Source: Mariaggregatimicrobium sp964498785 (GTDB lineage: Bacteria > Zhuqueibacterota > Zhuqueibacteria > Thermofontimicrobiales > Thiofontviventaceae). From it: 36,020 nucleotides of DNA. Both the position numbers and the translations under genes were made by a program. The DNA lies in NCBI GenBank assembly GCA_964498785.1, contig CAZCJL010000066.1:1-36020 (forward strand), given 5' to 3'. Below, in pieces: positions 22,983 to 32,155 of this stretch. The notes under the pieces are model-generated. The model did not search any database, had not been told where the DNA came from, and saw only the letters and a program-made list of their open reading frames with translations. Every line of letters starts with the position of its first letter. The first letter of the stretch is position 1.

Positions 22983-24578
22983 CTACCGCTTATAAACAAT
23001 TTTACCATTTATAATTGTGTACAACACTTCTATTTGAAATAACTGCTCCGGCTCGATTTCAAGAGGATTTTTTGACAGCACGACAATATCCGCGTATTTT
23101 CCCGGCTCCAGAGAGCCTTTCACATTTTCGGCATATTCAGCAAACGCAGATCCAAGTGTATAGCACTGAATAGCCTTCTCCATACTGAGTTTCTCCTGAT
23201 CAAACCAATCCGATTGCGGTTCGCCACCCAACGGCTTACGAGCCACAGCCGCATATAAAGTAATCAACGGATTCAGCGGAGCGACGGGCCAGTCGGTTCC
23301 AAATGCCAGTGGTACGTTCTTTTTTAAGAAAGAATTCCACAAAAAGGCCTGTTTCACGCGGCTACCAATGCGTTTTTCAGCCCATTTCATATCATCAATA
23401 CAATGGGAGGGTTGCACAGAAGCCACGATGTCCAAATCCCGAAACCGAATCACATCTTCCGGAGCAACAACTTGTGCGTGTTCAATCCGGTGACGTCTAT
23501 TCTGCCTGGTCGGATTTTTTTCACGCGCCGTTTGAATTGCATTCAAAACCCAGTGATTCGCCTTATCCCCGATTGCGTGAACTGCGACCTGCAATCCTGC
23601 GCGATCTGTTTCGACAATAAGTTGTGTTAATTCATCTTCCGAATAAATTGCAATTCCGGCAGTAGACGGATCGTCTGAATAAGGATCGAAAAACAGCGCA
23701 GAACCTGCTCCCATTGAGCCATCCGCAAAAATTTTCATCACGCCGAGACGGACCAAATCACTACCAAAAGAGGCGAGGACGCCAATGTCTTTCATTTTTT
23801 CCAGCAACCGAACCGGTCGCCAGGCGTTTATCCGAAGAGTTAATTCATTTTTATATAACAGGTTCTGAAAAACCCGTAGCGTTGAATTTGTGGTATTATC
23901 CTGAATGCTTGTTATTCCCAATTGAGCCGCGTATTTCATCCCGTGTTTAATAATAGCCTCATACTTTTCCGGCGGAGGTTCGGGAATTATTTTCAGAACC
24001 AGTTCCTGAGCAGTATCCACCAAAATGCCGGTTGGTTCGCCGGATAACGGATCTTTTTTAATCTCCCCTCCCGGCGGATTTGGAGTGTCCTTTGTAATTC
24101 CGGCTAATTTGAGTGCAAGACTATTTGCGAGGGAAATATGCTCATCCATTCGGCACACAATTACCGGATGATCCTGTGTCAACGGATCGATTAATTCTTT
24201 AATTGGTAGTTGTTGATCCGGCCAGTTTTCATGATTCCAGTTGCCTTCTGTTACCCATTCACCATCAGGAATTGACTTAACATATTCACTAATTTTTGCA
24301 GCAAAATCCCGCTCATCAACCGCATCGCCGAGTATTACCGATTGCAGCGAAACAGCCCCGCGGTAAAAATCGACGTGAGCATCATTAAATCCGGGCATGG
24401 CAAAGGCGCCATCCAGATCAATAACGGTCGTTTCCTGTGTGATCAACTGTCGAATAGCTTTTGTATCGCCAACCGCTACAATTTTCCCATGACGACAAAA
24501 CAGCGCCTCGGCGCAGGGATACTTTTCATCGACAGTATAAATTACTCCGTTAATCAGAGCAAGTGTTCCAGTAGTCAT
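22983..24578 (-). CDS. YtcJ-like amidohydrolase (Amidohydro_3)
   Basis: 531 residues. It has the family frame: 'LALINGVIYTVDEK' at the N-terminus, 'IDLDGAFAMPGFNDAHVDF' before the barrel, 'SMGAGSALFFDPYSD', 'VAVHAIGDKANHWVLNAIQTA', 'RRHRIEHAQVV', 'PSHCIDD', 'LAFGTDWPVAPLNPLI', and C-terminal 'GSLEPGKYADIVVLSKNPLEI'. The first metal motif is H68-V-D70 where the family usually has H-x-H; the other ligands appear present. Members hydrolyse amides or N-formyl groups; the substrate is unknown. AGGA lies about 7 nt before the ATG. A terminator-like hairpin ends only 25 nt upstream. It is tightly followed by the ThiF-like gene, so the two probably act or are regulated together. Confidence 0.9.
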   Translation of the reverse strand: MTTGTLALINGVIYTVDEKYPCAEALFCRHGKIVAVGDTKAIRQLITQETTVIDLDGAFAMPGFNDAHVDFYRGAVSLQSVILGDAVDERDFAAKISEYVKSIPDGEWVTEGNWNHENWPDQQLPIKELIDPLTQDHPVIVCRMDEHISLANSLALKLAGITKDTPNPPGGEIKKDPLSGEPTGILVDTAQELVLKIIPEPPPEKYEAIIKHGMKYAAQLGITSIQDNTTNSTLRVFQNLLYKNELTLRINAWRPVRLLEKMKDIGVLASFGSDLVRLGVMKIFADGSMGAGSALFFDPYSDDPSTAGIAIYSEDELTQLIVETDRAGLQVAVHAIGDKANHWVLNAIQTAREKNPTRQNRRHRIEHAQVVAPEDVIRFRDLDIVASVQPSHCIDDMKWAEKRIGSRVKQAFLWNSFLKKNVPLAFGTDWPVAPLNPLITLYAAVARKPLGGEPQSDWFDQEKLSMEKAIQCYTLGSAFAEYAENVKGSLEPGKYADIVVLSKNPLEIEPEQLFQIEVLYTIINGKIVYKR

Positions 24579-24603
24579 TTCATTTCCTGTTTAAATTAAA
24601 AAG

Positions 24604-24637
24604 AAAGGGACGGTATTCTACAAATACTCGTCCCTTT
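24604..24637 (-). terminator. Intrinsic terminator downstream of the Yip1/DUF4282 pair
   Basis: AAAGGGACG and CGTCCCTTT form a perfect 9-bp stem, extended by GTATT/AATAC across a bulge, followed on the minus strand by CTTTTTAATTT. It lies 52 nt after the DUF4282 stop. It also ends just 25 nt before the amidohydrolase ATG, leaving almost no room for a separate promoter. Confidence 0.8.
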
Positions 24638-24689
24638 AATTTTCACATCAACCATTTTATGTACAGAGGGAAATTAATAACCGTCATTT

Positions 24690-25004
24690 TTAGACCTCAG
24701 TATCAGCATCTTCAATTGATTTTTCAGCTAATCCCATTTTTTCATAAATTCTAAACACAACAATAATTATCTCCATTGAAACACGCACTAAAATTGCGTA
24801 GATAATAAAAATAATCGGAGAAATGATTAGCATCAAAATCCCTCTGCCAAAAGAATCACTAAATCCGCTGAAAATTGCTCCCAGCGTACCGATGGCGACC
24901 AGAAAAATACCAATGCCATACAAAATTTTGATAATTTTCGGCGCGATAAATTCGCTGAACGAAAAATCAAAAAGTGTACTTAAGAATTTGTTGAAATTAT
25001 CCAT
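24690..25004 (-). CDS. DUF4282-family membrane protein
   Basis: 104 residues from the ATG at 25004; a GTG at 25019 would add five residues, but the GAGG site lies inside that extension. Sequence 'FLSTLFDFSFSEFIAPKIIKILYGIGIFLVAIGTLGAIFSGF' then 'GILMLIISPIIFIIYAILVRVSMEIIIVVFRIYEKM' gives two membrane segments and the family's tail 'R...E..iv.FrIye'. Function is unknown. It follows the Yip1-like gene by 29 nt and is closed by a terminator. Confidence 0.8.
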   Translation of the reverse strand: MDNFNKFLSTLFDFSFSEFIAPKIIKILYGIGIFLVAIGTLGAIFSGFSDSFGRGILMLIISPIIFIIYAILVRVSMEIIIVVFRIYEKMGLAEKSIEDADTEV

Positions 25005-25033
25005 TTCTCTACACCTCACTTTTCAAATTAAAA

Positions 25034-25600
25034 TTAAATACTTAAATATGATACTTCGATACCACTAATTAACGCTGTTAATGAAAAGCTAAGAATTAAT
25101 ACAAATATGAATGCGAATATGGTAATGACAGTAAAATTCACGCGTTCCTGTTGGGGCACATCTAATATTTTGGGTACACCGAGTGCATACAGATAAAATC
25201 CGTACACACCAGAAATAACTAACCAAAACAGTGGGGGAATTAAAAGAAATATACCTGCTACAAAGAAAGCAGTATATGCATACGAAACCAGTTTTTGCGC
25301 TGCCAGTTGATCATTTTTAATTTTAAAATTATTCGCAATACTTTTAACGAGAACAACAGACAACCAAACACCGCCCAAAGAAAACACATAAAATAAAATT
25401 GCCCACCATAAGGCCTGGAAAAACGCGGTTCCTTTAAAAATCGCTCCCAGAAAACCAGAGATTGCCGGAATTGCGGCAAGAAAAATCAGGTATTCTTTGT
25501 ATATTAGCGTCACAGAGGTCTGTTCACTGCTGATCTCATTCCATGTTGCCTCTGGCTTCAAGAGCACCCCCTGTACTCTATTTACAATTTTTTTAAACAT
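25034..25600 (-). CDS. Yip1-domain integral membrane protein
   Basis: 188 residues from the ATG at 25600, preceded by a strong AGGAGG at 7 nt; a longer reading to 25636 lacks such a site. The N-terminus 'FKKIVNRVQGVLLKPEATWNEIS' is the usual Yip1-family amphipathic entry. It is followed by about five membrane helices, including 'YLIFLAAIPAISGFLGAIF', 'ALWWAILFYVFSLGGVWLSVVLV', 'FFVAGIFLLIPPLFWLVISGVYGFYLYALGVPKIL' and 'FTVITIFAFIFVLILSFSLTALI'. Bacterial Yip1 proteins have no firm biochemical role. It forms an operon with the DUF4282 gene and lies 78 nt after dnaE. Confidence 0.85.
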   Translation of the reverse strand: MFKKIVNRVQGVLLKPEATWNEISSEQTSVTLIYKEYLIFLAAIPAISGFLGAIFKGTAFFQALWWAILFYVFSLGGVWLSVVLVKSIANNFKIKNDQLAAQKLVSYAYTAFFVAGIFLLIPPLFWLVISGVYGFYLYALGVPKILDVPQQERVNFTVITIFAFIFVLILSFSLTALISGIEVSYLSI

Positions 25601-25678
25601 AAAACAACCTCCTTTTGTTTGGATAGGTTTTACCACCTTAGAGTGTAACGATGCAGTTCATAGCGAGAAGTAACACTA

Positions 25679-28600
25679 TTACTGAATGGCAGGTTCGATC
25701 CATACATTTTTTTCGCCAAGAGAATTTTGCAAGCGGCGAATCAATTCCGAATTTGGTCGTACTTTGCATTTACGGGAGCGGAGCAGATATTCCCCATTAC
25801 CAGGCGTAATGACATTTAGAAACACCGGACAATTGCCTTTATGGCTCAATAAAATATTATTTACATGATGGATTGTCGAATTATCCACATGATCTGTTTT
25901 AAATAACAGGCAAAGATTTTTGCTGCACCTGTCCCATGTTTCTTCCAACGGGATAATGTCATTTATTAAGATTTTTGCTTCGTTATTTTCATCTTTAATC
26001 GACACTTTTCCGATAAAAAGTAGCATCGCATCTGTTTCGACAATATCCTTGAATTTGTTATAGGTTTCCGAAAAAATCAATCCTTCTGCTGTTCCTGTAA
26101 AATCCTCTAGTGAAATAAATGCCATGGCATTATTTTTACGATCATAATGTTTTTTCACATTCGTAATAACAGCCCCAACCCGTACATTTGCTCCATCTTT
26201 CAACAAATGAATTGATGCAAGGTCTGTGGAAGAAATTAGTTTTATTTCATATTCATAACGGGACAACGGATGTCCGGAAATATAAAATCCGAGCATCTCT
26301 TTTTCTCTTGATAAAGCCTCTGTTTGATTCCATTCTTCAACATTATGTAATTTTGGTAGCTCAAACCCAATTTTTTGTTCATCACCGGAATCAAAAATAC
26401 TTGTTTGTCCATTTGCACAAGATGCGCTCATATTCTGACTATAATTAACCGCAAGATCAGCACTTTCTAATAATTGTGCCCGATGCCCTTCAACAGAATC
26501 CAGCGCCCCTGCTTGAATTAAACTTTCCAGGACTTTTTTATTGACAAGGCGCAAATCGATATTCTGACAAAAATCAAAAATTGTCTTAAAACGGCCAAAC
26601 TCCTCCCGCGCTTGTATAATGGATTTGATTGCGTTTTTACCGACATTTTTAATAGCGCCAAGTCCAAAGCGAATTGAATTTTTCTTTGGGACAAACTCGA
26701 TAAAACTTTCATTGACATCTGGTGGCAATATCTCAATTCCCATACGTTTGCATTCTTCAATAAGAATAACCACCCGTTTGGTATTGCCCATTTCACTTGT
26801 CAGGTTTGCAGCCATAAATTCAACCGGATAATGGGCTTTGAGGTAAGCTGTTTGATAAGCGACAACCGAATAGGAAGCAGCATGAGATTTATTGAATCCA
26901 TAACCAGCGAATTTGTCCATATAATCGAAAATCTTATCCGATATTTGCTTGGAAATTTCTCTTTCCGCAGCGCCGTCATTGAACAGCTTCCGCTGCTCAT
27001 TCATAAGTGCAACTTTCTTTTTTCCCATTGCGCGGCGCAATAAATCTGCTTTCCCCAGCGAAAATCCGGCTAATTCGCTGGCGATTTGCATGACCTGTTC
27101 CTGATATACAATAACGCCGTAAGTTTCTTTTAAAATCGGTTCCAGAATCGGATGCGGATACTCAATTTTCTTGAGCCCGTGTTTCCGTTGAATAAAATCA
27201 TCAATCATATCCATCGGACCTGGCCGATAGAGTGCATTCATCGCGATTAAATCTTCGACTTGCCGGGGTTTCAGTTTTTTCAGATATTCGCGCATTCCGG
27301 AACTTTCAAACTGGAATATTCCGATGGTTTCACCATTTGCGAAAATTTTGAACGTTGCATCATCATTTAACGGAATTTGATCGAGATTTATTTCGATTGA
27401 TTTATCGTTGAGCATATTCAGCGTGTTCTGAATAACGGTCAAAGTCCGTAATCCCAGAAAATCCATTTTAAGCAACCCAATGTTTTCTGACGTGACGCCA
27501 TCGTACTGCGTTGTAATATCACCCTGGCTTGATTTTGAAAGCGGAGTATAATTTGTTAATTCTTCCGGTGTTATTATAACTCCTGCTGCATGTGTGGATG
27601 AATGCCTGGCCAATCCTTCCAGAATTCGGGAATTTTCGATCAGTTTTTTATGCAGTTCATCTTTTTGCGCAAGCTCCCGCAACTCTGAGACCATTTCCAA
27701 AGCTTTATCAATAGTCATCCCGATTGTCGGCGGTATCATTTTCGCTATTTTATCAACTTCGCTATAACTAAATTTAAGCACTCGCCCAACATCGCGAATT
27801 ACAGCCCGTGCAGCCATCGTTCCGAATGTAATAATTTGAGTGACATTGTTCTCACCATATTTCCGGCGAACGTATTTAATAATTTCTTCACGACGTTCAT
27901 AACAAAAATCGATATCAATATCCGGCATACTAACTCGTTCCGGATTCAAAAATCGCTCAAAAAAGAGATTATACTTCGTCGGATCAATATTGGTGATTCC
28001 AAGAACATAAGACACCATGCTGCCGGCTGCCGACCCACGGCCCGGGCCAACCGGTATCCCTTCGCTCCGTGCATAGTCGATAAAATCTTTTACAATTAAA
28101 AAGTAACCAGCGTATCCCATTTGCTTGATGATGTCTAATTCATAAAGTAGCCTTTTCCTGAACTCCGGCGTTACCACCGAATATTTATTAGGAAGCGCGG
28201 CGACTGCCAGTTTGTGCAAATATTCATCAAGCGAAATATCCCCTTCTTCTTTGGGAACCTCAAAGTTTGGCAGGTGAATGGTATTGAAATCCAGTTTCAA
28301 ATTACACTTGTCAGTAATTTTCAACGTATTTTTTATAGCCGCCGGATAATCTTTGAACAGCTTAGCCATCTGATCCGGTGATTTAAAATATACTTCATCT
28401 GTTGAAAATCGCATTCGATTCTGATCATCAAAATCTTTACCGGTTTGTAAGCAAAGAAGAATGTCATGGGCTACAGAATGTTCACGTTTTAAATAATGGG
28501 TGTCATTGGTAGCCACGATGGGTATATTCAGAGACTTGCTGATATCAAGCAAACCTTTAATAGCGGTTTTTTCTTCGGGGATATTGTGGTCCTGAAGTTC

Positions 28601-29125
28601 AAGGTAAAAATCCTCTCCAAAAATTTCACGAAACTCTGTGGCCGCCGCAGTTGCGCGTTCCATATTTTCACGGAGAATCATTTGCGGTATTTCACCTTTG
28701 AGGCAACTGGATAAAGCAATTAGTCCCTTACTATGCTTCTGTAAAACTTCTTTGTCAATACGCGGTTTATAATAAAATCCTTCAAGGTATCCGATAGAAA
28801 CCAGTTTCATCAAATTTTTGTAACCGATTTCATCTTTTGCAAGCAATACAAGATGAAAAGATGTGTTTTTGTTATTATTTTTAGATGTGGATTTTTCAAA
28901 GCGGCTGCCCGGTGCGATATAAACTTCTGACCCAATGATTGGCTTTATCCCAGCTTGTGTGGCTTGCTGATAAAAATCAATGGCGCCGAACATGTTTCCA
29001 TGATCAGTAATTGCCAATGCTGGCATTTTATATTTGATACATTGCTCAACAATATCTGGTATTTTACATGCACCATCTAACAGACTGTAATGAGTATGAT
29101 TATGAAGGTGTACAAATTCAGCCAT
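25679..29125 (-). CDS. dnaE: DNA polymerase III alpha subunit
   Basis: 1,148 residues, close to E. coli DnaE (1,160). The PHP domain starts at the N-terminus (HLHNHTHYSLLDGACKI, H8-x-H10; ITDHGNMFGAIDF; NDTHYLKREHSVAHDILLCLQTG) and looks intact, so intrinsic proofreading is possible. The catalytic palm has PDIDIDF at 401-407 (D402, D404) after GPGRGSAAGS. 'HAAGVIIT', 'MDFLGLRTLTVIQ', 'YRPGPMDMIDDFIQRKHG' and 'AGYGFNKSHAASYSVVAYQTAYLKAHYPVEFMAA' are standard family blocks. A C-terminal helix-hairpin-helix and OB fold (VRVGAVITNVKKHYDRKNNAMAFISLEDFTGTAEGLIF) follow. It is the replicative polymerase subunit. No ribosome site is obvious before the ATG. Its neighbours are functionally unrelated. 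Confidence 0.97.
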   Translation of the reverse strand: MAEFVHLHNHTHYSLLDGACKIPDIVEQCIKYKMPALAITDHGNMFGAIDFYQQATQAGIKPIIGSEVYIAPGSRFEKSTSKNNNKNTSFHLVLLAKDEIGYKNLMKLVSIGYLEGFYYKPRIDKEVLQKHSKGLIALSSCLKGEIPQMILRENMERATAAATEFREIFGEDFYLELQDHNIPEEKTAIKGLLDISKSLNIPIVATNDTHYLKREHSVAHDILLCLQTGKDFDDQNRMRFSTDEVYFKSPDQMAKLFKDYPAAIKNTLKITDKCNLKLDFNTIHLPNFEVPKEEGDISLDEYLHKLAVAALPNKYSVVTPEFRKRLLYELDIIKQMGYAGYFLIVKDFIDYARSEGIPVGPGRGSAAGSMVSYVLGITNIDPTKYNLFFERFLNPERVSMPDIDIDFCYERREEIIKYVRRKYGENNVTQIITFGTMAARAVIRDVGRVLKFSYSEVDKIAKMIPPTIGMTIDKALEMVSELRELAQKDELHKKLIENSRILEGLARHSSTHAAGVIITPEELTNYTPLSKSSQGDITTQYDGVTSENIGLLKMDFLGLRTLTVIQNTLNMLNDKSIEINLDQIPLNDDATFKIFANGETIGIFQFESSGMREYLKKLKPRQVEDLIAMNALYRPGPMDMIDDFIQRKHGLKKIEYPHPILEPILKETYGVIVYQEQVMQIASELAGFSLGKADLLRRAMGKKKVALMNEQRKLFNDGAAEREISKQISDKIFDYMDKFAGYGFNKSHAASYSVVAYQTAYLKAHYPVEFMAANLTSEMGNTKRVVILIEECKRMGIEILPPDVNESFIEFVPKKNSIRFGLGAIKNVGKNAIKSIIQAREEFGRFKTIFDFCQNIDLRLVNKKVLESLIQAGALDSVEGHRAQLLESADLAVNYSQNMSASCANGQTSIFDSGDEQKIGFELPKLHNVEEWNQTEALSREKEMLGFYISGHPLSRYEYEIKLISSTDLASIHLLKDGANVRVGAVITNVKKHYDRKNNAMAFISLEDFTGTAEGLIFSETYNKFKDIVETDAMLLFIGKVSIKDENNEAKILINDIIPLEETWDRCSKNLCLLFKTDHVDNSTIHHVNNILLSHKGNCPVFLNVITPGNGEYLLRSRKCKVRPNSELIRRLQNSLGEKNVWIEPAIQ

Positions 29126-29245
29126 TTTCTAATCTATTTCTTATAAACCTCTTTACATCAAACGCTAAACAATGAGATTTTCTTATTTATCCAACATTTT
29201 TAATCTAATTTGGCTAAAAGGAAAATCTCATTATTTAAACAACTT

Positions 29246-30313
29246 TTAAAGTTCGGCGATATATCGTAGAGTTCTCTGGTAATACTCGCTATTTTCGTAA
29301 AACGCCAGTAGCCAGGAAAAATCGATTCGCGCTTGATGTGTTTGTCCGGCTTTCATATATGACAGGCCCATCATAATCTGAGCGTCGTCATATTTATCCG
29401 TCGAGTCGAACATGAACACCTTTTCGAATTCAACAATTGCCTGATAATAATTCCCCTGAGCATACCGGCACTCGCCAATCCAGTATTGACAATTATCTGC
29501 CAATGAACTGTGTGGATTTACGTCTAATAACTTTTTAAATGTCATGGCTGCAATCTGATATTCCCCGTTATGGAAATAATTCAGGGCAATATCATATTGT
29601 TCATTACCTGAGCCCGACACTCTTGAGTAACCATCGTCACCGCCAAGTTCGGAATATCCCATCTCCTGTGGTGATGATGAACTCGAGTATTCATTATTTG
29701 TATAGGATGTAAAATTCACATTTCCTTTCGAGGAGGCCCCACCCGGATAACTTCGACCTTCCTCGATGCCAGCAATCTGTTCATCATATTTTTGAATGGC
29801 AGATCGAATGCTGTCCACTTGAGTATCTCGTTCATTTAAAATCTTTTCAAGTTTGTTTATTTCATTCTCCAGGTTTGCATAAGCGCCCGGATCAACATTA
29901 CCTTCTGCATCTGCATAACCGGACTGGTCAGAATCATATAATAATCGTTCTAATTCTTTTTCACTCGCTTGTTCAGATACAAATGGTTCTTCTTTTCCAC
30001 TAACATTTTCTTCATTTTCTGCCATGTTTAATAACTGCAAAATATCAGATAATTCATCATCACTGGTTGCTTCATTACCTTCTGTAGATTCGTCATACAT
30101 AAATGAATTTTCCCCAGCTTCATTCTGCCCGATTTCATTATCAGCCGATTCCAAAAGACTCATAAAGCTATCATCTGATAAATCTCCGCCTTCAATTAAG
30201 GGATCATCAATATTAATCTTGGGTGCTCCGCCAATACAAAGCATGAACAATCCCAGCACAATAATGATAAGCGATAAAATCGAAGACCGGATAAGTGTTT
30301 TGGTGTCGTTCAT
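29246..30313 (-). CDS. CpoB/YbgF-like TPR protein with acidic linker
   Basis: About 355 residues from the ATG at 30313, preceded by AGGAGG and AGGAACA; a start at 30343 would run through that site. N-terminal membrane anchor (LIRSSILSLIIIVLGLFMLCIGGAP), then a ~120-residue acidic, low-complexity stretch, then a coiled coil (LENEINKLEKILNERDTQVDSIRSAIQKYDEQI). The C-terminal ~115 residues are TPRs of the YbgF/CpoB type: 'YDIALNYFHNGEYQIAAMTFKKLLDVNPHSSLADNCQYWIGECRYAQGNYYQAIVEFEKV'. CpoB coordinates peptidoglycan synthesis with Tol-Pal during division. No tol/pal genes are here, and the long acidic linker differs from E. coli CpoB, so the role could differ. It follows recN by 113 nt. Confidence 0.8.
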   Translation of the reverse strand: MNDTKTLIRSSILSLIIIVLGLFMLCIGGAPKINIDDPLIEGGDLSDDSFMSLLESADNEIGQNEAGENSFMYDESTEGNEATSDDELSDILQLLNMAENEENVSGKEEPFVSEQASEKELERLLYDSDQSGYADAEGNVDPGAYANLENEINKLEKILNERDTQVDSIRSAIQKYDEQIAGIEEGRSYPGGASSKGNVNFTSYTNNEYSSSSSPQEMGYSELGGDDGYSRVSGSGNEQYDIALNYFHNGEYQIAAMTFKKLLDVNPHSSLADNCQYWIGECRYAQGNYYQAIVEFEKVFMFDSTDKYDDAQIMMGLSYMKAGQTHQARIDFSWLLAFYENSEYYQRTLRYIAEL

Positions 30314-30426
30314 TGTTCCTGTTCCTCCTGAACACTTGTCCAAAAATTTTATTATTTACTGTTTAATTAACCTTGCCCCCGATACAATTCTTTTAAATCT
30401 GAATTATCACCTCCCATTCATTTTTA

Positions 30427-32136
30427 TTAAATTTGTTTCACTTGTTCGATTAATTCCTCAGCGCTTTTAATATGCGTTACCGTTACTTGTTCACCACCTA
30501 GTAATTTTGCAATTTCCAGTGGCTTTTCTTCTGGTGTTAACTTTCTAATTTTTGTAAATGTTCTGCCTTCATTTGAATATTTTTCAACAACAAAATGATA
30601 ATCTGACATGCTGGCGATTTGAGGCAAATGCGTTATACAAATAATCTGATGTGTCTGTGCCAGCTTTTTTAAACTTTTGCCCACTGCCTGGGCGATGCGT
30701 CCGGAGATTCCGATATCTATTTCATCAAAAATCAGCACAGGTATTTTATCTGCTTCGGCCAGGGCTGTTTTTAATGCCAACATAATCCGTGATACTTCAC
30801 CACCCGAAGCAACTTTGACCAATGGTTTTGGTTCTTCTCCCGGATTCGCAGAAAGCAAAAATTCGACATGATCGATTCCGCGAGGGCCGGTTCTATATTT
30901 TTTACCCTCAATTGTCAACAATCCCTCCGGATCTTCGCGTTGATCAATCAAAACTTCGAATTTTGCCCGGGACATTCCTAATTGTGCTAACGCTTCTTCA
31001 ACTGATTTCTGCAATTGACTTGCAATTCGTGTTCTTTCGTGAGACAAATTGAGACACAACTCTGCCAGTACTTTTTTCTCAGACTCGATCTCATCCGTCT
31101 TTTCATTTATTTTACCATCAAGGTTTTCTATCAGTAAAAGTTCTTTTTCAATATTGTCTTTTTGCTTTAAAATGTCTTCAATTGAGCCACCGTATTTTTT
31201 CTTTAAGCCGGAAAAATGAGCTAATCTCTCTCGTATTTCCTGCAATCGTGCCGGATCAAAGGCAATATTTGAATTGTAACTTTGTAAGAACTTAGAAATT
31301 TCTTCGATGATAATACGGGCGCTCTGACATTCCTGTTTATGTGGCTCAAATTGTTTATCAATATCCGTGAGCATTGATAGTTTTTCTGACGCCCTTGAAA
31401 AAATTTCAATTGCAGAACCTTCTGTTTCGTATAACTGTTGATACAACTCATTCGTCAATTGATACAGTTTTTCGCTATTACGAAGAATTTTCTCTTCCTT
31501 AATTAATTCTTCTTCTTCACCCAATTGCGGATTTACGCCGGCAATTTCATTGATTTGAAATTCGTAAATCTCTTTTTTTTCACTTAAAGACTGTTCTTTG
31601 CTTTTCAGGGATTCACGTTCTTCAATTAAGCTGGTAACTTTATCATAAACGTTGTGAACTTGCTTTAGCATATCATCAAAACCGCCATAATCGTCCAAAT
31701 ACTGAATGTGATATTTCATTTTCAATAACGCCTGGTGCTCATGTTGACCGTGCAAGTCTACCAGTAAATCCCCAAATTCGGAAAGTATATCTGCTGCAAC
31801 TGGCGAATCATTCACAAATGACCGATTTCGTCCAGTTTGATGAACCTCTTTACGTAAAATGACAGAGTCCTTAAAATCGTGCAAATCTTGTTCCAAAACC
31901 TTGCTATTAATACCAGCATTTTCATTAATATTAAAAATTGCTTCAATGATCGCCCGGTCATCTTTTTTTCTTAAAATATCACCATACACCTTCTCCCCCA
32001 AAGTAGAACCCAGTGCGTCAATAAGGATCGATTTACCGGCTCCTGTTTCTCCGGTAATGATATTTAAGCCAGGCTCAAAATTTACTTCCACCAGATCGAT
32101 AAGAGCAAAATTTTTTACGGTTAATTTACTTAACAT
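30427..32136 (-). CDS. recN: DNA repair protein RecN
   Basis: 569 residues, the normal family length. Walker A is GETGAGKS (29-36) after 'LSKLTVKNFALIDLVEVNFEPGLNIIT'. The long coiled-coil arms run through ~150-370. The ABC signature is 'VASGGEVSRIMLALK' and Walker B 'VLIFDEIDIGISGRIAQAVGKSL', with 'THLPQIASMSDYHFVVEK' as the H-loop region. RecN is an SMC-like ATPase that helps repair double-strand breaks. It starts 20 nt after the GT-C gene, so it may be in that transcript. No LexA-like box was recognised upstream. Confidence 0.96.
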   Translation of the reverse strand: MLSKLTVKNFALIDLVEVNFEPGLNIITGETGAGKSILIDALGSTLGEKVYGDILRKKDDRAIIEAIFNINENAGINSKVLEQDLHDFKDSVILRKEVHQTGRNRSFVNDSPVAADILSEFGDLLVDLHGQHEHQALLKMKYHIQYLDDYGGFDDMLKQVHNVYDKVTSLIEERESLKSKEQSLSEKKEIYEFQINEIAGVNPQLGEEEELIKEEKILRNSEKLYQLTNELYQQLYETEGSAIEIFSRASEKLSMLTDIDKQFEPHKQECQSARIIIEEISKFLQSYNSNIAFDPARLQEIRERLAHFSGLKKKYGGSIEDILKQKDNIEKELLLIENLDGKINEKTDEIESEKKVLAELCLNLSHERTRIASQLQKSVEEALAQLGMSRAKFEVLIDQREDPEGLLTIEGKKYRTGPRGIDHVEFLLSANPGEEPKPLVKVASGGEVSRIMLALKTALAEADKIPVLIFDEIDIGISGRIAQAVGKSLKKLAQTHQIICITHLPQIASMSDYHFVVEKYSNEGRTFTKIRKLTPEEKPLEIAKLLGGEQVTVTHIKSAEELIEQVKQI

Positions 32137-32155
32137 AACTTTTATTTTAAATCAA

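Noticed and set aside
25628..25680. AGTGTAAC / GTAACACT-like hairpin downstream of dnaE
   Set aside because: The stem has a central mismatch, a ~20-nt loop and no T-tract; not convincing as a terminator.
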